Program-made: the position numbers and the translations under genes
The notes under the pieces: generated by a model
Databases searched by the model: none
What the model was told of the DNA's origin: nothing
Seen by the model: the letters and a program-made list of their open reading frames with translations, nothing else
Shown here: positions 1 to 5,641 of the stretch, one piece after another
Layout: every line of letters starts with the position of its first letter
Numbering within the stretch: position 1 is the stretch's first letter
Source: Candidatus Methanoperedens sp.
Lineage (GTDB): Archaea > Halobacteriota > Methanosarcinia > Methanosarcinales > Methanoperedenaceae
Reading direction: 5' to 3'
Length of the DNA stretch: 12,480 bases
Assembly (NCBI GenBank): GCA_023249275.1
Contig: JAHFCV010000055.1
Location: 1 to 12,480, forward strand

Positions 1-961
1 TGAGCGTGGCTGCAAGCACCACTATCATATAATTGATATAATATGGGGCGGTGACGGACTGCCCGAAGGTATGCACAGAAGCAATTATCCCGCTGCGTGT
101 GAGCAGTGTCCCGTACACCGTGAGTTCCCATGTGAAAAGGATGAGAAGGATATTCCAGAACTTCATGCCGCCTTTACGCTCCGTTATCATAGTGCTGTGA
201 TAGAATGCGGTCATTGTGAGCCAGGGAAGGAACGAGGCGTTCTCAACAGGGTCCCAGCCCCAGAAGCCGCCCCAGTTAAGCACCGTATAAGCCCAGTAGC
301 TCCCGAACATGTTGCCAAGAGCCAGACCAAGCCATGCCCACAGCGCCCAGCGGCGGGCGCGGTATGTCCAGGTATCATCCGAAAGATATATGCCTGCAAC
401 CATTAACGCGAACGGGATAATTACCCCTGCATAACCCCAGAACAACGTGGGAGGGTGGAAGAACATGCCGGGGTCCTGAAGTAGGGGATTTAAGCCGTTC
501 CCGTCCGCAGGCATGAAATCAAGCATCCTGAATGGACGGGATACCGTGAGCAGCATATAGAAGAAATAAGCAAGAGTGATAAGAACTACGGGCATTGCAT
601 GTTTTATCAGGTTGTCGTAGGATTTTCCCCGCGCTGCAATAACTGCAATATAAATGGATATGAGCCATGCCCAGAGCAGTAGCGAACCGTCAGCGCCTGC
701 CCAGAATGCCGAGAGGGTGTAAGCCAAAGGCAAATCCAGGCTGCTGTAGATAGCAACGTATTCATACTGGAAATTGCGGATGATGAAGAGATTAAATAGC
801 CAGATAGATGCGATTGTGGTCAGTATTGCGATCCCGATTATTGCGATCCTGCCGCTGTCGATAAGTTCGTTTTTCTTTTTCCATATCCCTATTATATGAG
901 CAAAAAGCGCATATGCGCTCAAGATTAACGCAATAGTTAAGGTAGTCTCTCCTAATTCCAT
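1..961 (-). CDS. ccmF: Cytochrome c haem lyase subunit CcmF, partial (N-terminal about 320 residues)
   Basis: An uninterrupted minus-strand frame starts with ATG at 961-959 and is still open at the left edge, so about half of a usual CcmF (near 650 residues) is present. CcmF is a multi-pass membrane protein that accepts haem from CcmE and attaches it to apocytochrome c outside the membrane. The diagnostic tryptophan-rich WWD motif (WGGFWGWDPVENASFLPWL) lies at residues 230-248. His169 (FFHPPT) and His297 (SVHTF) match the two external haem-ligand histidines, and His255 matches a transmembrane haem ligand. Most of the rest is hydrophobic helices. A good ribosome binding site (AGAGGAG) ends 7 nt before the start. 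The gene begins 12 nt after the ccmE stop, so the two are very probably one transcript. The family call is firm; only the C-terminus is missing. Confidence 0.94.
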   Translation of the reverse strand, partial: MELGETTLTIALILSAYALFAHIIGIWKKKNELIDSGRIAIIGIAILTTIASIWLFNLFIIRNFQYEYVAIYSSLDLPLAYTLSAFWAGADGSLLLWAWLISIYIAVIAARGKSYDNLIKHAMPVVLITLAYFFYMLLTVSRPFRMLDFMPADGNGLNPLLQDPGMFFHPPTLFWGYAGVIIPFALMVAGIYLSDDTWTYRARRWALWAWLGLALGNMFGSYWAYTVLNWGGFWGWDPVENASFLPWLTMTAFYHSTMITERKGGMKFWNILLILFTWELTVYGTLLTRSGIIASVHTFGQSVTAPYYINYMIVVLAATL

Positions 962-973
962 TAGAATTCTCCT

Positions 974-1384
974 CTATGTTTCATTATGGTCTCCGTGATC
1001 CAGGTCTCCGCCGTACTTTGAGGGGCATTTTGTGACAACCTGGGTTGCCTGGAAAGTGCCGTTTATGAAAAATCCAGTCACTACTGCCGGGATACCCTCT
1101 TTGTAACTTCCAGGCATGCCTTCGTTCGATACAACTGTGATGGAGGCGTTATTATCAGCAAGTTTGAACGTCAGCCTGGCGTTCTCAGGTTCCCATACAG
1201 TCGAGCCTTTTACAATGGTGCCGTTTACGTTCACCGCTTTTCCGTTAATTGAATCGGCTTTTTGTACAAACTCACCGACTTCGTAGTAAAATGAGAGGGA
1301 GTTGCTGAAGCTCTGCGCACTCAGGTATAGCATTAATATAACCACAATCCCGATACCAAGCATGTTTTTTTGTTTGTTCTTCAT
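974..1384 (-). CDS. ccmE: Cytochrome c maturation haem chaperone CcmE, CxxxY type
   Basis: The 136-residue protein has an N-terminal membrane anchor (about residues 8-24, single-span, outside-facing) and an OB-fold-like beta domain (about 42-118). It ends with CPSKY, where Cys120 and Tyr124 take the place of the usual HxxxY haem-binding motif. CcmE binds haem covalently and hands it to CcmF. The cysteine version is known from archaea and some sulfate reducers and is associated with Ccm systems lacking CcmH. The tail after the motif is short and polar, with two His (130, 133). The start at 1384 is supported by GAGAGG about 8 nt upstream. It is the first gene of the ccmE-ccmF operon and has its own control region at 1415-1464. 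No ccmA, B, C, D or H is visible here; they may lie elsewhere. Confidence 0.93.
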   Translation of the reverse strand: MKNKQKNMLGIGIVVILMLYLSAQSFSNSLSFYYEVGEFVQKADSINGKAVNVNGTIVKGSTVWEPENARLTFKLADNNASITVVSNEGMPGSYKEGIPAVVTGFFINGTFQATQVVTKCPSKYGGDLDHGDHNET

Positions 1385-1414
1385 TGCCTATCCTCTCATA
1401 TACATATATGTTTG

Positions 1415-1464
1415 ACTTTACAATGGTTGTAAACAAGATATATAGTTTACGGTGAGTGTAAAGT
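1415..1464 (-). promoter_or_regulatory. Paired operator-like dyads flanking the ccmE TATA box
   Basis: ACTTTACA-N6-GTAAAC occurs at 1415-1434 on the plus strand and again at 1445-1464 on the minus strand, with all 14 defined positions identical. Each site is itself a dyad (TTTAC-N7-GTAAA), and the first has a perfect 7-bp inverted repeat, TTTACAA-TGG-TTGTAAA. The 10 bp between them are the TATA box. One site covers the region between TATA and transcription start; the other covers the position of the BRE. Binding of a dimeric regulator would block TBP/TFB, which suggests repression. The regulator is unknown. Confidence 0.6.
1437..1445 (-). promoter_or_regulatory. TATA-box promoter of ccmE-ccmF
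   Basis: Read on the minus strand this is CTATATATC, a good archaeal TATA box. It would place transcription start near 1412-1416 and give a leader of about 30 nt before the ccmE start at 1384. It sits exactly between the two dyad sites described separately. The start point is inferred from spacing only. Confidence 0.55.
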
Positions 1465-1638
1465 TGAGGTGGTAGTGACCGGTTTCAGGAAAAAAAGTAT
1501 GATAGGATTTTTCCGGCCACTGATTTATAATAATAACCTGCTTTTTTAAGTGGGTTGTGGTTTAATAAAAACAAATAAAGACAATGTTTGTTTTAAATTT
1601 CTAAAAAAATAAAAATTTAGTGTTTGATTAGCACCCAC

Positions 1639-1848
1639 ATGATGAAAATCACGAATGGCACGAATAAACAAATCACACGAATATCGGGAGGTGAATGTAT
1701 TAGTGATGATATAGTTATCTATCAGGATACTACAATCTGGATTCTCATCAATTTTGGCTCACCACGCGTTGAGCACGTACGCATCGTAAACCAACCTGTG
1801 CGTATTTGTGTCATTCGTAAATTCGTGAAATTCGTGATAAATGCCTCA
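1639..1848. repeat. Large imperfect inverted repeat of CACGAAT/ATTCGTG units
   Basis: The left arm (1639-1686) holds repeated units such as CACGAATGGCACGAATAAAC. The right arm (about 1801-1848) holds the opposite-strand units ATTCGTAAATTCGTGAAATTCGTG. The arms pair imperfectly over about 48 bp around a loop of about 115 bp. A 78-codon open frame through it is most likely a by-product of the repeat, because its residues simply follow the short repeat. Similar ATTCGTG-type intergenic repeats are, from memory, scattered in many environmental archaeal and bacterial genomes. The rest of the gene-free stretch (1465-1638) is AT-rich, with a small imperfect dyad at 1474-1521 (AGTGACCGG and CCGGCCACT) and nothing else recognisable. 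Confidence 0.65.
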
Positions 1849-1869
1849 TACAAGCACTAAACACGTACA

Positions 1870-1908
1870 AAAAAAAGGATTCCAGCATGCTTTAAGAGCA
1901 TGTTGGAA
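1870..1908 (-). terminator. Intrinsic terminator after glnA
   Basis: The arms TTCCAGCATGCT (1880-1891) and AGCATGTTGGAA (1897-1908) form a 12-bp stem with one mismatch (a G-U wobble at most) and a 5-nt loop. On the minus strand the stem is followed within 3 nt by eight T (1870-1877). It lies 10 nt past the glnA stop at 1919, the correct place and orientation for termination of glnA. Confidence 0.75.
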
Positions 1909-1918
1909 TAAAATCGAG

Positions 1919-3367
1919 TTAAATATCGAAGTACTGGTAGAACTCAAAAGGCGTGGGTCTGATTGAGTTCTGCTTGTACTCTTCGGATTTAAGCTCTATC
2001 CACATATCGATGGCATCCCCCGGGAATATCGGCTCAAGGAACTTCCTGTCTGTTTCCAGTTCATCCAGCGCCTCTTTCAGCGAGCCCGGGCATTCCTTGA
2101 TACCCATCTCATGTCTTCTCTCTTTTGTGAGGTGATAGATATTCTCATCGCATGGGTTACCAGGTTCCATCTTTTTCTTTATGCCGTCAAGCCCCGCCGC
2201 AGTGAGCGCTGCGAAGGCGAAATAAGTGTTGCAACTGGTATCAGGCGGTCTGAACTCGATCCTCTTGGGCGCTTCCTTTCCCTTTTCATATACTGGCACT
2301 CTTATGCTTGCAGACCTGTTGCGCTTGCTCCATGCGATATATACAGGAGCTTCGTATCCTGGAACAAGTCTCTTGTACGAGTTTGTAGTTGGCGAGGTGA
2401 TGGCACAGAGCGCCCTTGAGTGTTCCATAAGCCCGCCTATGTAATAACGGCAGGTCTGCGATATTTCAGCATACTCGTCGTCGGGGTCATAGAAGGTGTT
2501 TCTGCCCTTTTTCCAGAGCGACTGGTGGATGTGCATGCCGGATGCATTGTCGCCGAATATTGGTTTAGGCATGAAAGTGGCGATCATATTCATATTGTAA
2601 GCAACGTTCTTGACCACGTTCTTGTATGTGAGCACGTTGTCTCCCATCTTCGTGAGCGTATCGTATTTCATATCGATTTCGCACTGCCCGGCAGTGGCTA
2701 CTTCGTGGTGATGCGCGTCGACCACAATGCCGAAGTAATCGTAAAGCTGTCCTGACACTTCACTTCTATACTCCTGTAACGTGTCCTGCGGCGGTGCCGG
2801 ATAATACCCTTCCTTGAACCTGATAGGATGGTTGATACCGCTCGTCTGTGACCACGGCGCCTCTTTTGATTCTATCTGGTATCCGGTGCCTGACCAGGCA
2901 TCGCGTGCTGTTGAAAAACTTGGCAGCATTTTGACCGAGTCAAAAACGAAGAACTCCAGTTCAGGTCCCCAGTACGATATGTCGAATCCTGCTTTTTTCA
3001 CAGCCTCTTCCGCTCTCTGGGCAATGTGCCTCGGGTCGCGTGTGAAACGCGGTCCTCCGAAAGCGTCGTAGAGGTCGCATATCAGGCGCAGCGTCTTATG
3101 GGGAGTGTTGTCTGTCCAGGGCAGGATCGCGCATGTGCTCGGGTCGGGGAACATCCTCATGTCAGACTCGAATATCGATTTGAATCCCTTGATCGAGGAG
3201 CCGTCCAGCTTACCAATACCATCAGTGAAATCCTCTTCTTTCAGAGTATATGATGGAATTGTTATGTGCTGGATATAACCAGGGATATCCATGAACTGCA
3301 GGTCTACCCATTTTACATTCTTTTCTTTTATGAATTCCAGAACCTTTTGGGGTGTTGGTGTTGCCAT
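1919..3367 (-). CDS. glnA: Glutamine synthetase, type I (GSI-beta-like)
   Basis: This 482-residue enzyme makes glutamine from glutamate, ammonia and ATP in the cytoplasm, the first step of ammonia assimilation. Family landmarks are in order: DGSSI (55-59), GPELEFFVFD (134-143) with metal-binding glutamates, AHHHEVATAGQ (218-228), NASGMHIHQS (274-283) with the catalytic-core histidine, PTTNSYKRLVPGYEAP (326-341) and RNRSASIR (349-356). The HHHEVATAGQ wording and the extra residues around 145-180 resemble GSI-beta rather than the shorter GSI-alpha of many archaea. Tyr411 (ENIYHL) falls where GSI-beta enzymes carry the adenylylated tyrosine; whether it is used here is unknown. The start is supported by AAGGAG (3376-3381) 8 nt upstream. 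The gene is divergent from the glutamate-synthase-like gene, has a long structured leader, and ends at an intrinsic terminator. Confidence 0.97.
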   Translation of the reverse strand: MATPTPQKVLEFIKEKNVKWVDLQFMDIPGYIQHITIPSYTLKEEDFTDGIGKLDGSSIKGFKSIFESDMRMFPDPSTCAILPWTDNTPHKTLRLICDLYDAFGGPRFTRDPRHIAQRAEEAVKKAGFDISYWGPELEFFVFDSVKMLPSFSTARDAWSGTGYQIESKEAPWSQTSGINHPIRFKEGYYPAPPQDTLQEYRSEVSGQLYDYFGIVVDAHHHEVATAGQCEIDMKYDTLTKMGDNVLTYKNVVKNVAYNMNMIATFMPKPIFGDNASGMHIHQSLWKKGRNTFYDPDDEYAEISQTCRYYIGGLMEHSRALCAITSPTTNSYKRLVPGYEAPVYIAWSKRNRSASIRVPVYEKGKEAPKRIEFRPPDTSCNTYFAFAALTAAGLDGIKKKMEPGNPCDENIYHLTKERRHEMGIKECPGSLKEALDELETDRKFLEPIFPGDAIDMWIELKSEEYKQNSIRPTPFEFYQYFDI

Positions 3368-3400
3368 CTTTTTTTCTCCTTTGAAGTTATGGCCCCAACA

Positions 3401-3493
3401 TATCCTTTATTTGATTCAGTGTAGATTCATCAATTTTGAATCAACTGTTACAATGTTTTTACCCAATTTGAGAGATTGCTCAAATAAAGGATA
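3401..3493 (-). promoter_or_regulatory. Structured 5' leader of glnA, candidate cis-regulatory RNA
   Basis: A perfect 14-bp inverted repeat (TATCCTTTATTTGA at 3401-3414, complement at 3480-3493) encloses 65 nt within the leader predicted between the TATA box (3526-3533) and the glnA start. Two further perfect stems compete with it. ATTTGAG/CTCAAAT (3466-3472 with 3479-3485) uses the 5' arm of the long stem. TTGATTCA/TGAATCAA (3411-3418 with 3437-3444, or GATTCA at 3424-3429) uses its 3' arm. In the transcript the 5' arm also contains UCCUUU, which can pair with AAAGGA in the glnA ribosome binding site. This is the pattern of alternative pairings seen in attenuators and riboswitches. It matches no RNA family I recognise. 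Confidence 0.5.
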
Positions 3494-3525
3494 ATTGTGA
3501 CCGCCCATAAGCTACCGTTTACCTA

Positions 3526-3533
3526 CTTAAATA
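3526..3533 (-). promoter_or_regulatory. TATA-box promoter of glnA
   Basis: On the minus strand the box reads TATTTAAG, predicting transcription start near 3503-3505 and a leader of about 136 nt. GTTTAC occurs as a direct repeat on both sides (3517-3522 and 3534-3539). No GGAA-N6-TTCC or GGTA-N6-TACC element was found by eye in this promoter. The rest of the gap to the next gene (3540-3825) holds the GCAAAG repeat described separately and short dyads such as TAGTTA-T-TAACTA (3753-3765) and TTAGG-AA-CCTAA (3633-3644); no gene is apparent. Confidence 0.5.
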
Positions 3534-3666
3534 GTTTACTATAACTTTCGGCTATGAGACCGAATTAAGCGGGGTAAAGGTTTAGCAAATTATGCCTGGT
3601 TAGATACATGTTAAAACGGTTTCAAGGTATAGTTAGGAACCTAATTTTCAATACTTATGCTATGAA

Positions 3667-3736
3667 CACTTTGCGTTCTTTGCGTGCTTTGCGGTGCTTG
3701 ATTTTATTCACCGCAGAGGGCGCAAAGGTCGCAAAG
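3667..3736. repeat. GCAAAG-type hairpin repeat
   Basis: The left arm (3667-3696) carries three CTTTGCG-type units, and the right arm (3709-3736) carries the complementary CGCAAAG units. The arms match at 23 of 28 positions around a 12-nt loop and both begin with the CACCGC/GCGGTG end. A half-element of the same family (CACCGCAAAG, then CGCAAAG, then CGCAAAG) recurs at 11438-11468. It is an intergenic repeat and not a CRISPR, because the units abut at 9-11 nt and have no spacers. Confidence 0.7.
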
Positions 3737-3825
3737 ATAAGTTCAAAATCTTTAGTTATTAACTATAAAACCAGAAACCGCGGTGTTGGTGCTCCACCGA
3801 GCCGGCGCACAATCACATCTCGGAA

Positions 3826-3834
3826 TATTTAAAT
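3826..3834 (+). promoter_or_regulatory. TATA-box promoter of the glutamate-synthase-like gene
   Basis: TATTTAAAT is a good archaeal TATA box. It predicts initiation around 3855-3858 and a leader of about 100 nt before the ATG at 3956. The leader contains a short hairpin, CTGTT-AAAA-AACAG (3907-3920), and a second weak one, GCGTT/AACGC (3860-3864 with 3873-3877). Confidence 0.55.
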
Positions 3835-3837
3835 AAA

Positions 3838-3857
3838 GGAAACAACCTTCCGTTTCC
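3838..3857 (+). promoter_or_regulatory. NrpR-type nitrogen operator (GGAA-N6-TTCC)
   Basis: GGAA-ACAACC-TTCC at 3838-3851 matches the operator consensus reported for the archaeal nitrogen repressor NrpR in Methanococcus (GGAA-N6-TTCC; the Methanosarcina version is GGTA-N6-TACC). It begins 4 bp after the TATA box and precedes the predicted start point, where repression is expected. A second, overlapping dyad is GGAAAC (3838-3843) with GTTTCC (3852-3857). A functional role is inferred from the match, position and nitrogen-related neighbour. Confidence 0.5.
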
Positions 3858-3955
3858 GAGCGTTTTTGAGAGAACGCAAAAAACTGTTTACAATGCAGGA
3901 GAAGAACTGTTAAAAAACAGGCTGGTCTTCTTCAAAAACCCAACTTGGAGGAACA

Positions 3956-5545
3956 ATGAATCTTAGACAACCAAACGCGAATGAAGCGACGCAGACCTTT
4001 AATCGCTCAAAAAGTGTATCCCCTATGTCAGGGATATGCACTCGTTGTATAGACGGATGCCGCGGCAACTGTGAAATCTTCAAATCCTCATTCAGGGGAC
4101 GTGAAGTCATTTACCCCGGACCTTTCGGGAATATAACAGCAGGCGCGGATAAGAACTATCCTGTAGATTACTCGCACCTCAATATCCAGGGCTACGCAGT
4201 CGGAGCATGGGGATTGCCGGAAGGAGAAGAGCCGAATCCCGATACTGCGATATTCCCGCGAGTAAACACGGAAACAGAATACGGCTGGGATAAGAAAGTC
4301 AGTATGAAACTCCCGATTTTCACAGGCGCGCTTGGCTCAACAGAAATCGCACGGAAGAACTGGGAACACTTTGCAGCAGGCGCCGCAATTTCAGGGATAA
4401 CGCTCGTATGCGGGGAAAACGTGTGCGGCATAGACCCAGGGCTTGTGCTTGACAGCAGCAAGAAGATCAAAATGTCCCCCGAGATGGATAGAAGGATAAC
4501 AACCTACAAGAAATACAATGAGGGTTATGGTGAAATCCTTGTCCAGATGAATGTTGAAGATACAAGGCTCGGCGTGGCTGAATACGTTTCATCGAAGCAC
4601 AATCTTGACACAATCGAGCTTAAATGGGGACAGGGCGCAAAATGCATCGGCGGTGAGATTAAAGTAAACAGCATAGAGCGTGCTGTTGAACTTAAGAAGC
4701 GGGGTTACATCGTCACACCAGACCCCGAAGACACGGCAATAAAGGCTGCTTATAAGGCTGGAGCAATCAAGGAGTTTGAGAGACATTCAAGGCTCGGCTT
4801 TGTCACAAAAGACGGATTCTTCGAAGAGGTTGACAGGCTGCGCGACCTGGGATTCAAGCGCGTGACCCTGAAGACAGGCGCTTATTCCATGGTTGAACTT
4901 GCAATGGCATTGAAATACTGCTCGGAAGCGAAGATAGACCTGCTGACAATCGACGGTGCACCGGGCGGAACAGGCATGAGCCCCTGGCCAATGATGGAAG
5001 AATGGGGTATCCCGACCTTCTACCTGCAATCACTGGCGTATGAGTTTGCCGAGACATTGAACAGGAAGGGCATGCGAGTACCAGACCTGGCAATGGCTGG
5101 CGGCTTCTCAAGCGAGGACGGCGTGTATAAGGCTCTTGCTATGGGCGCGCCGCACTTTAAGGCGGTATGCATGGGAAGGGCGCTTATGATACCGGGCTTC
5201 GTGGGCAAGAACATCGGCAAATGGATTGCTGAAAATGACCTCCCGAAGACTGTGTCCGAATATGGAAGCAAGCCAGAGGAAATCTTTGTGTGCTATGAAG
5301 AACTCGCGCATCGCTTCGGTGATGACATGAAGAACCTTCCGATGGGAGCAATTGGTATTTACTCCTACGCCCAGAAGTTCAGGACAGGTTTGCAGCAGCT
5401 CATGGCTGGCTCGCGAAGGTTCAGGGTTTCTGCCATCTCACGCAACGACGTTATGGCTCTGACAGAAGATGCATCAAAGTTAAGCGGTATCCCTTATGTG
5501 ATGAATGCCTACCGTGAAACGGCTGAAGCCATACTGGACGAGTAA
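3956..5545 (+). CDS. FMN-binding glutamate-synthase-family protein (GltB2-like)
   Basis: The 529-residue protein contains the FMN/2-oxoglutarate-binding TIM-barrel domain of glutamate synthase. Visible motifs are ELKWGQGAKC (221-230), with the QGAK signature, DGAPGGTGMSP (333-343), and AGGFSSEDGVYKALAMGA (381-398), the probable flavin-phosphate region. It lacks the N-terminal glutaminase domain of bacterial GltB and the CxxxxxCxxxxC 3Fe-4S loop expected soon after the last motif. Instead it has CTRCIDGCRGNC near the N-terminus (Cys28, 31, 35, 39; CxxCxxxCxxxC), a plausible Fe-S cluster site. It probably works in nitrogen assimilation with the divergent glnA, perhaps with a separate amidotransferase and electron donor, but the reaction of this subfamily is not certain. 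GGAGG (3947-3951) lies just before the start. A GGAA-N6-TTCC operator in its promoter supports nitrogen control. Confidence 0.88.
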   Translation: MNLRQPNANEATQTFNRSKSVSPMSGICTRCIDGCRGNCEIFKSSFRGREVIYPGPFGNITAGADKNYPVDYSHLNIQGYAVGAWGLPEGEEPNPDTAIFPRVNTETEYGWDKKVSMKLPIFTGALGSTEIARKNWEHFAAGAAISGITLVCGENVCGIDPGLVLDSSKKIKMSPEMDRRITTYKKYNEGYGEILVQMNVEDTRLGVAEYVSSKHNLDTIELKWGQGAKCIGGEIKVNSIERAVELKKRGYIVTPDPEDTAIKAAYKAGAIKEFERHSRLGFVTKDGFFEEVDRLRDLGFKRVTLKTGAYSMVELAMALKYCSEAKIDLLTIDGAPGGTGMSPWPMMEEWGIPTFYLQSLAYEFAETLNRKGMRVPDLAMAGGFSSEDGVYKALAMGAPHFKAVCMGRALMIPGFVGKNIGKWIAENDLPKTVSEYGSKPEEIFVCYEELAHRFGDDMKNLPMGAIGIYSYAQKFRTGLQQLMAGSRRFRVSAISRNDVMALTEDASKLSGIPYVMNAYRETAEAILDE

Positions 5546-5569
5546 TATAAAATATAAACATACAATAGA

Positions 5570-5632
5570 AACCGCAGATTCAGGTAAATGCAGATTTTTC
5601 GATATGTTTAGTCTGCGGTTAATAATTTTTTT
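5570..5632 (+). terminator. Hairpin and T-tract between convergent genes, made from a CGCAGATT repeat
   Basis: AACCGCAGA (5570-5578) and TCTGCGGTT (5612-5620) form a perfect 9-bp stem with a 33-nt loop, followed by seven T (5626-5632). It lies 24 nt after the stop of the glutamate-synthase-like gene, in the right orientation to end its transcript. The loop repeats GCAGATT (5591 region), so the hairpin belongs to a third kind of short intergenic repeat. The large loop makes terminator function less sure than the glnA case. Confidence 0.5.
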
Positions 5633-5641
5633 AATGGGATT

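Noticed and set aside
71..406. A plus-strand open frame of 111 codons
   Set aside because: It is antisense to ccmF, whose minus-strand frame encodes the clear WWD motif in the same stretch.
1474..1521. Imperfect dyad AGTGACCGG/CCGGCCACT with GGAAAAA/TTTTTCC, possible terminator or operator
   Set aside because: No gene on either strand ends or begins at a suitable distance, and the stem has a mismatch and a long loop.
1624..1860. A plus-strand open frame of 78 codons with its own start
   Set aside because: Both ends are made of the CACGAAT/ATTCGTG inverted repeat and there is no ribosome binding site; the residues follow the repeat units.
3667..3736. Possible short CRISPR array
   Set aside because: Units are 9-11 nt, degenerate and contiguous, without unique spacers, and they form inverted arms.
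3608..3832. A plus-strand open frame of 74 codons between glnA and the glutamate-synthase-like gene
   Set aside because: It reads through the GCAAAG hairpin repeat (producing LRSLRALR and AEGAKVAK-like text) and lacks a ribosome binding site.
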